Shown here: positions 19,780 through 31,846 of the stretch, in pieces
Numbering within the stretch: the first letter of the stretch is position 1
Layout: the number at the start of each line of letters is the position of its first letter
Source of the DNA: Siphonodentalium dalli
Taxonomy: Eukaryota > Mollusca > Scaphopoda > Gadilida > Siphonodentaliidae
Reading direction: 5' to 3'
Assembly: GCA_032622095.1 (NCBI GenBank)
Contig: CP136064.1
Coordinates: 177,398,247-177,462,246 of the forward strand
Length of the DNA: 64,000 nt
Position numbers and translations under genes: made by a program
The notes under the pieces: model-generated
Seen by the model: the letters and a program-made list of their open reading frames with translations, nothing else
The model's database searches: none
Told to the model about the DNA's origin: nothing

Positions 19780-20724
19780 TGTACCCTGATTTCACTCCCT
19801 TCCATTACACTGATTATCCTTTCATATCTTTTGTAAATCAACCATCCATTTGTCACTGAACACTTGATCCGTCGACTATTCTTCCATATCATACATATAT
19901 CTGTCCATTCCAATCTTCTTACATTCGATAAAAATAAATTTGTGCTATTACAACTTTAACTCATGTTTCTTGTCATTTTTCCCATCCTGACAGAATAAAC
20001 AATGGCATGTTCTAGCATTGTAGATTCATAAAACCTTCAAACTTTGTACAATATAAGTTCACCCTCTAGGCTGCTGGACTATTATTGTCCCCCGAAAAAT
20101 TTATTTTTGGGGGACTATAGAAACGGGGTACGTCCATCGCGCCGTGTGTTCGTCCGTCCGTTCGTCACACTTTTGAGTACCTTCATGGTGTAATCATCTC
20201 CTCCTACAGATTTCATCCCAGAGATTTGAAACTTCAGAATATTGTTGCCCATATATTGAAGATGTGCAACATGTATATAGATGACGGAAAGAAAAAAAAA
20301 ATTTGACGGAGTTATTAACCCTTTTCGACTTAGAATATTTCAACATTTTTTAGAATTTTCTGTATGAGGGTACCCTCATGGTGTAATCAACTCCTCCTAC
20401 AGTTTTCATCCTAGAGATTTGTAACTTCAGAATATTGTTGCCCATATATTGAAGATGTGCAACATGTATATAGATGACGGAAAAATTATTTTTTTACGGA
20501 GTTATTAACCCTTTTTGACTTCGAAAATTTCAACATTTTTTATAATTTTCTGTATGAGGGTACCTTCGTGGTAACGTACGGAAAATCCAATTTTAAAGAG
20601 CAGTTATAAACTGTTTTACAAACATCTCCGTTATTTCGTTAATATTACGTTTTTCTAAATATTTTTTTTCTCTAAATACGTATTTCAGAAAAAACACATA
20701 ATCTGAGAAATGTTATATCGACGA
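19780..20724 (+). repeat. 945-bp dispersed repeat, copy 2
   Basis: This is nearly identical to 1343-2289, including the GGGGGACTATAG phrase and two 190-bp subunits. It starts four bases after the candidate LTR end. At its right edge, CGAAATAACGGAGATGTTTG (from 20723) mirrors CAAACATCTCCGTTATTTCG about 100 bp upstream (about 20620-20640), forming a hairpin that copy 1 lacks. Confidence 0.85.
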
Positions 20725-21440
20725 AATAACGGAGATGTTTGTGGAATAAACCAGTTAGGAAAAAAAAAATGTTAATTTCATCGCACCCCATAAGTACCCT
20801 CTGGTGAGAGCTTGGACACAAATTTGTCCGGAGTTTTTCTCAGTCGATTCTTGATCAATTTCCGTGAAACTTGGCACAGATATCAACCATCATGGGAACC
20901 TGTGCTCCTGCGATTATGACGTCTTTTTTTGGTGGAGTTATCCCCCCTTTTTCGACTTAGAAATTTTTCGCAACATGTATACTTTTGTCCGAGCTTTTAT
21001 TCCTACATTTTTCGGTCAATTTTTTTAAAACGTGGCACAAATATTTAGTACCATGGAAACTTGTGCACCTGCGATTATGACATCTATCCGGCATTTTTTA
21101 GTGGAGTTATCCCCTTTTTCGACTTAGAAACTGTTTTTGCAACATGCATAATTTTGTCCGAGCTTTTATTCCTACATTTTTCGGTCAATGTTTTTTAATC
21201 TTGGCACTGATATTTAGTACCATGGGAACCTGTGCACATGCGATTATGACGTCTGTCCGACATTTTTTGTGTGGAGTTATTCCCCTTTTTCGACTTCGAA
21301 ATGTTTTCGCAACATACATAATTTTGTCCAAGCTTTTATTCCTACATTTTTCGGTCAATAGGTTTAAGATTAGGGTTATGGTTGTACACCTGCAATGGGA
21401 ACTGTTATTTTATTATTTTAACTAAATGTTTACTGACATG
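20725..21440 (+). repeat. continuation of the GGGGGACTATAG-type repeat, degenerate tandem units
   Basis: Units of roughly 150-170 bp repeat around the phrase CATGG(G/A)AACCTGTGC(T/A)C(C/A)TGCGATTATGAC (about 20890, 21050 and 21220). Each also has a TTTTGTCC(G/A)AGCTTTTATTCC phrase and CTTTTTCGACTT(A/C)GAAAT. No coding sequence is apparent. It is likely the body of a larger element of which 19780-20724 is the left part. Confidence 0.6.
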
Positions 21441-21978
21441 TGAAACATCTTAGTATTTTAAAAACAGGGGGGTATCCGTAGTCCCATTGGGACAGTCACA
21501 CCTCTAGTTATATTATACAAAGTAAAGATCAGAGGATATTGCACCAAATAAGATCCCAGGTGTGAAGTGCTCGCTGTCATTAGTATGCAAGTTGAAAAAG
21601 TAAGCCAAAATTTGCTGTCATTACCAAACAGCAAAAACTTTCCTAGAAAATATAAGTTAAAATAGTTCACGTTTTAATTTTCTGGTCACCATGTTCATTT
21701 GGGGAGCATAATCTTTTCCACTAAAAATGACACAATGTCATAACATTAAAAACATATTCATGTAATTATCAATTTGTGCCATGCCTCCTACCATACCATT
21801 TAGTCTTTGCCACTATTATCGACTATTGAGCAAAATAAATGGCGTGAAACAATTCTATCCCAAATCTGCTTCATATAAATATTGGTACTTTATTCTGTGA
21901 TACAAACTATGCATAAACCTGCCGTAGGAAATAAGAAGCAAAATTGAAGTTTATTCTATATTATTATGTATATGTGAT
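21441..21978. other. non-coding AT-rich spacer
   Basis: No gene, RNA or clear repeat is seen. The last 20 or so bases (TATTATTATGTATATGTGAT) resemble words in the inverted repeats at 27065 and 30325. This suggests the foldback at 21979 inserted into a member of that family. Confidence 0.4.
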
Positions 21979-24900
21979 TAGTCCAGGAGATATTGGTCGA
22001 CCTCTGCACCCCCCCCCCAGGACTTAACTTCACCCCACTAATTTTCTTCCTTAAGGTCTCCTCTAATTTTTTTCACTTGTTAACAAGAACAAAAAGTGGC
22101 CGCAGAGACTCCAGACAAGATGGCGTCCATCATGGCGGCCATTTTTTTTAAATGCACCAGGTCTCTTTGATCGCCATTATAGTAAAGATGATAGCAAATG
22201 CGGTCTTGTTTTCCGCTCGATTCGTTATGCTAATATACAACCCTTACAAATTAGCCAAAAATCCGACACCAGAATCCAATATGGCGGCCAAGATGTCCGC
22301 CGAAATGTGAAAATATGCTAGTTTTCTGACATGTTACCACCTTTCGTTTGTCTCTGTGGGAAAATGTTAGAATTTTTGCATCATGTTATACATTTATCAT
22401 ATAGAGGAGTCATTGGCGAACACATGGGGACCATAATATGCATTCATTGCGGGATATTTATGTCAGATATCACGTTTTCCCAAATGCCGGTATCATAGGT
22501 CAAAGCCGAATCTCCGTTAATAACGGGATGTTATATTTCAAATCAATGAATGTTATTGCTATTATAACAACACCCATGCATATATATTTGCATGATATAC
22601 TCGAGCTAGGATTCCTCTTATACCTGAGTGGAGGAATATTTACCCAAATCCAAGATGGCGGCCAAAATGGCTACCAGAAATAAAAAATCGCCGAAAATCG
22701 CTGATTTTAACATCAGTGAGCATTATTGTCATGACAACTCCACACCTGCTTACTATTGTAAGTTGGGAACACTTAGGCGAAGAAATTTCCTTGTACCATA
22801 TCCAAATAAAAGTCCCCCAAATCCAAAATGGCGCCCACAATGGCAGACAGATTTTGAAAAATTACCGAAATTCCCTCATATTCACATCATTGGGCATTAT
22901 TGTCGAGACAACTCCATCCATGCGTACAGTTGAGTTGGAAATACTGAGGTGAAGTAATTACCTTACATCTCATGCAAGAAATTGTTTTCCAAATCGAAGA
23001 TGGCGGCCAAAATGGCGACCGAAATTTGAAAACAAGCCTACATTCATTTACTTTCTTAGGATGGGCGTTATTGTTTCGCGATTTCTACCCACCATTACAT
23101 GTTGATATGTATGAATTATTCATTAGGGTTTGGCAAGTGATACTCCCAGTCAATATGGCGGCCAAACTGGCGGGCAGAAATTGAAAAGAAGCCGATATTA
23201 TCACATACTAATTTCAACTTTTTGTCATAATATTGATTTGTATAAACAAAACGGTACATAATATAAGCCATATATTAGTTCCAATGTAAGTCGTAGCCTT
23301 TTGGAAGGATGAAAACCCACAATCGCAATGTGGCATTTCAAAATCCATTCTCCACTAAGGGCTCATACTGGCCGTAACCGTATATAGGTGCGTCGAATAG
23401 TCATATTATGACTTCCAAGAATCAAAACAACAGTACCTGAGCTTATTCTGAATTGCCACATTCAGCATTATCTAGACTCGTTTCCGTCTCTTCGTCATAT
23501 TAATCTATCTCACTCACAAGAACAGTTCACTACTCTTCTTTGTACGAGTGTGCCACTAATCGCAATGTTTCAAACAATACATATGCCGGTGTCCAGCTCA
23601 CGTGTTGGTTTCGAAAGCTTGGAATTCTTAGCGAGCTTCATTCGTGGTATAGCTTATGATATAATTCAGATGCTACATATGGGGTATATGCGTCATCTTG
23701 TGCGATACACTATATATAAAGGTATTCGGTCGATGCGTATACTAGCTTTCATAAGGATCTATCTGCGTATTGTCAGCTTTGGTGACCTAATGGGGATAAC
23801 AACGTGTACGCCTGGTGATCTTCCCAAACAGCCACTTCTCAATATATGGTTCATCAATTGACATACTCATCTAATGCACTGACGTACCCGGACAACTTCT
23901 GTATATGGCTTCGAATGTTGAAAGCCCGACATTTGCCGGATGCAATTCTGCTAAGGCGTAGAAGACCATAATGCATAATATACCCAAACTCCTTGAACAT
24001 GATCATAAGAAAAGGCTTGTTGGCGTCCAGCAATCGTCTCACCGAACAGATCCAAGCAGATGATAACAATACACACGTTGCTAGTTTGTGGGTATGTATC
24101 ATGATAGTGGAAATGAAATTGGACCATGACTGTACCGCCCCTTATTTTGTTATGTTTTAGACTCAGACAGGATCTCATGTGTGGCTTTGCTTTCCTTGTA
24201 TACTAAGATTGTATGTTCCCACCCGTTTGGAAGCCGTTCTTAAACAACTGGATCAGGGGTGTGTCATTCGCTACTGCTGTATAAGCCCCACAAAGACTGT
24301 GGTGTAGTCTTAAAGGCGATACCTTTGATAGTTGGTTGATATGTCATACTCACACTGGGTGGTATGGTTCAAGAAAGTACAAATGCCATCAACAAAAGGG
24401 TGAAATGTTCAACGCGAAGAACATCCAGAGGAATGTTACGTTGATGAGCTGTTGCATTCAGTTCAACACACGTTGGTACACCAAGTGATTTCTTGATAAC
24501 ATCACCAATGCGACCATTTTCCTGCATGAGACATTAACTACTATATTATAAAGTTATATATATAAAGCTATATGATCATAAAGGTCGCGTTCCCCAACGG
24601 CCACAGCCATCGCCATGGAGACTGTAAATTGTTCTTTAAACACATAGTGAAATAAATGCACCACATTTCCTGACATTCTCTTGAATAATACCGCCCACAT
24701 ACTGACACTAACCCCGAGAGAGGATAACAAAACACGCATACATCCATGCTATAAAGACATTATCCTTTAGTCCATCCGACTGTTTTGAGGGAGGCTAGCA
24801 TATTATTATCCAGACAAAAGTGTACGTAGTTGAATCAGAAAGGCTAAACAAAACCGACACGCATGACATTCGATATCTTAAACATGCACCAGGTGTAGCG

Positions 24901-26926
24901 GTGGTGTATACAGTGGCCCATTTCATTCCCACTATCATGGCGCATTTCCACAAACTAGTACCGCGAGCATTGTTCTTCTCTGCTGGGAGATATTCGACGA
25001 GACAACTGCGGGGCGTCACACAGTTTGCTTCGGATAATGGTAAAGAAGTGTGGGTAGTCTGTACACTAGGGTCTTCTCCTTAGCTGATAGACATCTGTCC
25101 AAGGGAATGAGACAGCTAGCAACCTTCGAAACACTGTCGAAGTTGTCCACATATGCCAATGCGTTCGCTGAGTGTGAGTTGACGAACTATCTATTGAGAA
25201 GTGACTAGCTAACTGGTTCGCCAGGTGTACATGTCGTTATCCCATGGGGTATGAGACACATACATAGAGATGACCTTCTGTAAGCTAGACACCGGAAAAT
25301 GAATTGTTTGAAACGTTATGATTAGAGGGACCCTACTCCCAGGAAGTGGTGAATACTTTGTCGGTGTGAGCGACCTAGATTTATCAGATAAAGAAATGGA
25401 AGCTGGTCCAGATAATTATGGACGTGACGTGGCAAATCAGAATCTGTTATCAGGTAATTGTTCTGATATAACTATTCGGCGCACCTACGCTTACGGCCAT
25501 TATCGGCGCTAAGTGGAGACTGGATTTCGAAATGCCACATCGCGATATTAATTGCGGTGTTTCATCTTTCCAGAAGGACACGAGCTATGTTATGCGTTTT
25601 GATACCTTTAAGTTGAACTAGTAGATGGTTTATGTACAATTTCGTCCATACATACCGATATTATGACAAAAAGTTGAAATTAATATGTGAAAATATCGAT
25701 TTCTTTTCAATTTCTAGCCGCCAATTTACCAGCGATCTTGGCTGTGAGTATCAATTGCCAAACTCTAATGAATACTTCATGTCACTATTCCATATCAACA
25801 TGTAATGGTGGACAGAAATCGCGAAACAATAACGCCCATCCTAAGAAAGTAAAGGAATGTAGATTTGTTTTCAAATTTCGGTCGCCATTTTGGCCGCAAT
25901 CTTCGATTTGGAAAACAATTTCTTGCATGAGATGTAATGTAATTACTTCACCTCAGTATTTCCAACTCAATTGTAAGCATGGGTGGAGTTGTCTCGACAA
26001 TAATGCCCAATGATGTGAATATGAGGGAATTTCGGTGTTTATTCAAAATCTGTCCGCCATTGTGGGCGCCATTTTGGATTTGGGGGACTTTTATTTGGAT
26101 ATGGTACAAGGAAAGTTCTTCGCCTAAGTGTTCCCAACTTACAATAGTAAGCAGGTGTGGAGTTGTCATGACAATAATGCTCCCTGATGTTAAAATCAGC
26201 GATTTTCGGCGATTTTTTATTTCTGGTGGCCATTTTGGCCGCCATCTTGGATTTGGGTAAATATTCCTCAGCTCAGGTATAAGAGGAATCCTAGCTCGAG
26301 TATATCCTGCAAATATATATGCATGGGTGTTGTTATAATAGCAATAACATTCATTGATTCGAAACATAACATCCCGTTATTAACGGAGATTCGGCTTCGA
26401 CCTATGATACCGGCATTTGGGAAAACGTGATATCGGACAAAAATATCCAGCAATAAATGCATATTATGGTCCCCATGTGTTCGCCAATGACTCCTCTATA
26501 TGATAAATGTATAACATGACGCAAAAATTCTAACATTTTCCCACAGAGACAAACGAAAGGTGGTAACATGTCAGAAAAATAGCATATTTTCACATTTCGG
26601 CGGCCATCTTGGCCGCCATATTGGATTCTGGTGTCGGATTTTTGGCTAATTTATAAGGGTTGTATATTAGCATAACGCATCGAGCGGAAACAAGACCGCA
26701 TGTGCTATCATCTGTACTATAATGGCGACCAAAGAGACCTGGTGCATTTAAAAAAAATGGCCTCCATGATGGACGCCATCTTGTCTGGAGTCTCTGCGGC
26801 CACTTTTTTTTCTTGTTAACAAGTGAAAAAAATTAGAGGAGACCTTAAGGAAGAAAATTAGTGGGGTGATGTTAAGTCCTGGGGGGGGGGGGGGGGTGCA
26901 GAGGTCGACCAATATCTCCTGGACTA
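21979..26926. mobile_element. giant foldback element with arms of about 2.2 kb
   Basis: The ends TAGTCCAGGAGATATTGG and its reverse complement (to 26926) begin an inverted repeat that can be followed by eye inward for about 2.2 kb. The left arm is 21979 to about 24190 and the right arm about 24800 to 26926. Outer parts match closely and inner parts are more diverged. The flanking trinucleotide GAT occurs on both sides. Related sequence at 30325-30360 (reverse strand) appears to be an empty site matching one GAT copy, so a 3-bp target duplication is likely. The unique centre (about 24200-24790) has no recognisable transposase. Each arm contains tandem units of about 165 bp and several AAGATGGCGGCC-like words. 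Superfamily is unknown. Confidence 0.8.
22640..23185 (+). repeat. degenerate tandem units of about 165 bp in left arm of foldback
   Basis: Copies of a CCAA(G/A)ATGGCGGCCAAAATGGC-type phrase occur at about 22655, 22828, 22995 and 23152. Between them is a TTATTGTC(A/G)(T/A)GACAACTCCA-type phrase and a GTTGG(G/A)AA...TTAGG(C/T)GAAG phrase. The array is mirrored in the right arm (about 25700-26260). Confidence 0.7.
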
Positions 26927-26939
26927 GATGTTTATATGA

Positions 26940-27203
26940 CAAAATAAAACTATTTTATTGATATTTGATGGACGAAAGTCTAATTAAATCGCCTAGAACA
27001 CAGCGCGACGGGCACCGAGCTGCGGCTTGGTGTTTGGACATTTTGCGTTGTGGCTTGGTTCATATAAAATATTATTATGTATATGTAATGTTTATATTAC
27101 CAAATAAAACTATTTTAATGATATTTGATGGACGAAAGTCTAATTAGGTCGCCTAGAACACAGCGCGACGGACACAAAGCTGCGGCTCGGTGTTTGGACA
27201 TTT
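26940..27203 (+). repeat. two-unit terminal repeat, left side (mirrored at 30212-30510)
   Basis: Two tandem copies share ATATTTGATGGACGAAAGTC, a GCCTAGAACACAGCGCGACGG phrase and CTTGGTGTTTGGACATTT. The reverse complement of both units appears at 30212-30510, so the pair forms the ends of an inverted-repeat element that encloses a LINE fragment. Confidence 0.75.
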
Positions 27204-27317
27204 AAACAGGCAGAGATTGAATTTGTTTGAAATTGATGATTGAAATTGTTGAAATTTGAGAACAAGTTATGATTGAAATATGAGGAAAAAAAATAATGAT
27301 TGAAATTAAGAAAAATT
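27204..27317 (+). repeat. low-complexity ATGATTGAAATT repeats
   Basis: Several imperfect copies of ATGATTGAAATT and TTGAAATTTGAG lie directly upstream of the truncated LINE. No coding sequence is seen. Confidence 0.5.
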
Positions 27318-29627
27318 TAAATTGTTTTACAAAGGGGGTGGGAAACCAAAGACAAAGTTTGACAGCTATAGAGCGATAACCTTACTTCCGGTTATATACA
27401 AACTGTTAGAAAAGACTTTACTTGCTCGAATTGAACGGAATTGCCCACTCTTGATATCAACGCATCCATTGCAACACGGGTTTCATAAAAAATATCAGTT
27501 GCCTCATGTCTTCTTATGTCATACAGGAGAGCATCTCTTACGCTGACGAACAAAATTCTCGCATGTTCGCCTGCTTTTTAGATGTGCACAAAGCATTCGA
27601 CACTGTATGGACGAACGGACTACTCATGAAACTATTTTTACGTGGTTTCACTGGGAACATACTCAAACTATGTAACGAATTTCTGACCGGTGTAACTTGC
27701 ACAGTGCGTCATGGCAATCTATCATCCAGAATATTAAATATAAAACAAGGCGCAAGACAACGAGGTACCCTTTCGCCAATTGTGTATGCAATATTCATTG
27801 ATGATTTGCTTCATGCACTTGAGCTGTCAGGCTTTGGCCTTATGCTACACGAAATAAATTGCTCGTCGCCGACCCAAGCCGATGACATGACCTTACTCTC
27901 TCTCTCTCTCTCATTTTATGGTCTGCAAAAACTTTGTGATATATGTAGCTCATACAGTAGACAATGGCGGTTTATTTATAATCAACAGAAATGCAAAGTT
28001 ATCGTATTCGATGGACAACCACCCAATTCGGCTAATTTGCGATGTTGGTTAATTAACAATGTTCCTATTCTAGAAGCAGAAGGGATCGTCCATCTTGGAA
28101 TACCTTTGGGGAAAACTAACCGTCAAAACATACTCACAGATTCCATATGCTCCAAACTTCGTTCAACATTCCTAATGCTCAGTAATGCTGGATTGTATGC
28201 GGGTGGAATCACACCCATTAGCTCCTTGACGATTTACAAGTCTATTGTACTCACATGTGGCCTCTATGGGTCAGAGTTTTTGTACAACACGACAGTTTGT
28301 AATGAAATCAAGCTGGAACGAATCCATCGCTTCTGTTTAAAACGCATTCAATGCCTATCGCCGAGATGCAGAACAGATATTGTCCTTGGTTTGCTGGGAA
28401 CTTCGTCTTTGGAATCAGTCATTGAAGCCAGGAAGCTTTCTTTGTTCGGTGGCTTGTGTCGTGTTCCTACGGGAAAGGCCTGCAAGAATGTCTTTGTCAA
28501 ACGCCTATACGAGTGGATATACACACCACAATATGACAACAGTTCGTCAGTGTTATGTAATATTATCTCTATACTCGAGAAGCACGACATGACCGATGCT
28601 CTAACTGAATATGTCCAATTTGGTACATTCGTTCCGAAATTATCCTGGAAAAGACGAGTCAGATATACTTTACACAATGCAGACGAATTTGCATGGAAAT
28701 CAAGAATAAGTTCTGACCAATCATTCAATCGATTTGTAAAAGTACATGACACGCTGCAAGTATCACCTATTTGGTACCTTTGCAGAAAATTCCCAAACAA
28801 CAGGCGATCGTACCACACACTAGCAAATGTAATTGAAGCAACCACTTCCTCAGATGCGGAGTTTTGCTCTCTCTGTGAACTTTCATACACCGATATCGTA
28901 GAACACATACTCATTGAATGTCATTACGTTGTAAATATAAGAAACGACATGTTATATGGTATCATTAACCAGTTTGGGGTACACCCATTTATTCTCGTTG
29001 ATCAGCTATCGTCCACCAATATGGTTTTACTTCATTTATCACTCATCAATGATGAACTGATGTCTGTGATTGATGATATTGACTCCTTCTTGAACTTCAT
29101 GATCTCGGCTACATCTCGATTATGGCATGCATACTTTCTTCTGAAAAAGCGTGGTGTTGCTCGATCGGACACAAGCGCCGATGTTGCACTGATCGATCCG
29201 AACACCTACTTTGATCCGCCATAGACTATCGATCAGTTTCCACAGCATGACTCTCCTACAAATCAATAATGTTACGGATCAGTTGTGATTCGTCTGTGTC
29301 TGTTTTTGCTTATCTTCTAAGCCAGTGGCACCGGCAGATCACACCTGATTCGATTTCGATGGAGCCGAGGCTCTGTCTTCGTGTCGGTCCACATACAGTT
29401 CCATATTTCTTGGAGAGACTCTCGTGCGATAATTGACAATATATATGTCTACACATTGATTTTTTTTTACAGGTACATGCCAATGGAGTCAAATTATCAT
29501 ATTTTATAAATGTCTTATTTTCAGGGGTGCACCACACATTGTTGTTCCATTGTATATAATGCTATTGTAATATTCATGTTTGTTAATTTATGTCAATCTT
29601 CATTTATGGAGGAAATAAAGATGTAAT
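27318..29627 (+). pseudogene. 5'-truncated LINE reverse transcriptase (CR1/L2-like group)
   Basis: The open frames encode the RT core and C-terminal region of a non-LTR retrotransposon; the endonuclease is missing. Motifs are FDSYRAITLLPVIYKLLE (about 27356-27410), FLDVHKAFDTVW (about 27570, catalytic Asp) and QADDM (about 27878), where Gln replaces the usual aromatic or Thr before ADD. The C-terminal zinc motif CSLCELSYTDIVEHILIEC lies at about 28866-28922. The first motif is in a different frame from the rest, so there is a frameshift near 27500. A CT-dinucleotide run (about 27894-27912) sits within the palm. The frame ends at 29224. The 3' end, GGAGGAAATAAAGATGT (about 29609-29627), resembles that of the LINE ending at 38480. 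It is non-functional as it stands but little decayed, and is related to the 35-38 kb LINE. Confidence 0.8.
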
Positions 29628-30211
29628 AATAAGCCACTTTCTGGAGTTAGTTTTAGAGGATATTACCCTCTTTTTTGGCCTGGTTTCTTGGCTATGGCCG
29701 CAGTTTTTGCGATTGTCAATCGGCCGTCGGTCGATGTTTGCGTCGATGCCTTGTCAACAACGAATGTCAAAAGTCTCCTCAATTGTCTACTGAGTTTTTC
29801 ATACGTCAAATTAATCCATGTCCCGTGTTTTACAAATAATTTGCTTGTGTCGCCAGTCAGTCGGTAGTTACCTGCACCATAGAGGGCACTTCTTACATCT
29901 TGCATTGTTTGTTTTGGTAGTAAAGTCACCATCAACTCACTTTCTTGTCACTCGAGTATTGTTTTTACAATCGTTGTCTATCAAAAGCATGTTGTTTCTA
30001 TAATTGAGCGCCAAGAAACACTGATTGCAAGTAACTGTCAAAACAACGAATTACAATAGGTGAGAGACAGCCATCAACAACAATTCACACTTAAAATTGC
30101 TGCAATAACAGTAAGAAGAAATCTCTAATCAGCTTACCGCTTAGTAATTAAGATTTAAGAGTGAAACCACTAATCAGCTTAACGCTTACTATAATTAAGA
30201 CTTGTGAATGG
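29628..30211. other. spacer with one minus-strand open frame
   Basis: The only coding candidate is a 90-residue minus-strand frame (29663-29935) ending in a Lys-rich tail. It has no recognisable motif and may be a fragment of a transposon protein or chance. Two copies of an AATCAGCTTA(C/A)CGCTTA phrase (about 30126 and 30172) are short direct repeats. Confidence 0.3.
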
Positions 30212-30510
30212 ATGATTTCTGAATGAACCAAGACACAATGTAAATTGTCCGTTGCACTGTATTATGGGCGGTTTAATTAGACTTTCGTCCATCAAATATC
30301 ATTAAAATAGTTTTATTTGGAGATATAAACAGCACATAAACATAATAATATAGATAAAAGCTGATGGGAATTTCATATTATTTGAACCAAGCCACAACGC
30401 AAATTGTCCAAACACCAAGCCGCAGCTTGGTGTCCGTCCCACTGTGTTCTGGGCGGTTTAATTAGACTTTCGTCCATCAAATATCATTAAAAAAAACATA
30501 AACATAATAA
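30212..30510 (-). repeat. two-unit terminal repeat, right side (inverted copy of 26940-27203)
   Basis: GACTTTCGTCCATCAAATAT occurs twice, with CCAAACACCAAGCCGCAGCTTGG between, mirroring the left repeat. The stretch at 30325-30360 also provides the apparent empty site for the 21979-26926 foldback. Confidence 0.75.
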
Positions 30511-30779
30511 TATTCTCACTTATCCGACAGGGATGTGTGAATGCATCCGAGCCGGCAGGTTATAGTCTGTTTTTACAATGCGTGACTAGTGATCCCATCG
30601 CCACAAGCAGTGTTTGTTTAAGCAAAGTGTAGCCCAAACGTACCGGCAATGACTGTATATCACGATATGAACTCTTGTCACTGAAAACAACTCAAGTGAG
30701 TGATTTCCAGATATAATCATGTTCTAACGCTAACATATAAATTACAGAGGCTCACAACTACGACAATTAAGACAGAAAC

Positions 30780-30975
30780 CAGCTCCGTCTCCCTTTATTT
30801 TAGGAGAAAAGCCACAAAGAAAGAAGAAACACAAAAGAAAATAATTATAAAAAATGTATAACAATGCTGCTTTTTTTTTCATGATTCCAATAAAGGCAAT
30901 ACAATGAGGGGTGAAGGAAAGGGCCTATCGACCATCCCGGGGTAGCCCCCCCCCCCCCCAAATCACATACTTATA
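30780..30975 (+). repeat. solo 3' end of the palindromic ORF1-like element family
   Basis: AATAAAGGCAATA(C/A) followed by ATGAGGGGTGAAGGAAAGGGCC and a CCATCCCGGGG phrase match the right end of the element at about 34010-34075. Upstream, an A-rich stretch parallels the lysine-rich gene end there. It ends in a poly-C run (30946-30960). It is probably a 5'-truncated copy. Confidence 0.55.
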
Positions 30976-31725
30976 AGACAGATCATATCAAAATGGCAAA
31001 AGCTCAATTACATATTAATTTCATTCCTAATGATCGCGGTGGTAATATCTCGTCTTTAACCACTATAAGTTATGCGATAAGTCTCGGAGAAACGATAGTG
31101 TATATTGGCGATGCTGTTCAAAGACCTGCAGCGCTGCTGTAAATACCAAGAACGACATCGTCACATCCTACAAAAGCCAGCATCACCATGACTCAGACCA
31201 GGCCCAAGTTGCTGCTGAAACCATCATCGCAGAGCTTAAAACCTTAGTTCGACATACATCCAGACCCAGTCACTGCTATCTACCAGGAATAAATATCTAG
31301 TATGTATATCTTTGAAAAAACAATTCTTATCAAAATATCATAAATGAGAACGCTCTTTGTTAACTGTACGATATGTCAAATATTTCAACAAGTATACAAA
31401 ATAAGTTATATTCAAAACAAAAACAATTCGTATCTATCATATCATAATTGATAACGCTCCGAAACAATACCTGTCGGTAAATCAGCCCAAATGAAAAAAC
31501 TGTAAAAACAGTTAAAAACCTAAGTAACTGCCGATACAGACTATAATCGGTAACTCTTTCATGTTGGGGATTATCACACCTACCTCCGAAACAATACCTG
31601 CCGGATAAGTGGGAACATCTCGTCCAGAGCCAGTCAGTATGCTAGAAACTGGTTTGATGTCTAGAAGGATGAGGTAGCACCACCTGGGTTGCTGTCATCA
31701 CCAAACAGCATGTTTACATTTTTTT
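30976..31725. other. non-coding spacer
   Basis: No gene is seen. CTCCGAAACAATACCTG(T/C)CGG occurs twice (about 31457 and 31586). A CACTTATCCG(A/G)CAGG word at 30520 is mirrored near 31600, hinting at a short inverted-repeat element that I could not confirm. Confidence 0.35.
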
Positions 31726-31846
31726 TTAATTGGGTTGTTTGGGGTAGCTAGCCCCGGGATTGTCGAAAGGGCCTTTCCTTAATCCATCATGATATTGTTT
31801 TTATTAGAGAAATCAGAAAACAAAAAAATGAAAAAAAGATAGCAAT

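Noticed and set aside
24795-25083. Open frames on both strands inside the foldback as a transposase remnant
   Set aside because: No DDE or other transposase motif could be recognised, and the frames arise from imperfectly mirrored sequence.
30514-31614. A 1.1-kb inverted-repeat element with CACTTATCCGNCAGG ends
   Set aside because: The matching ends are only about 15 bp with mismatches, and no target duplication or further inward similarity is seen.
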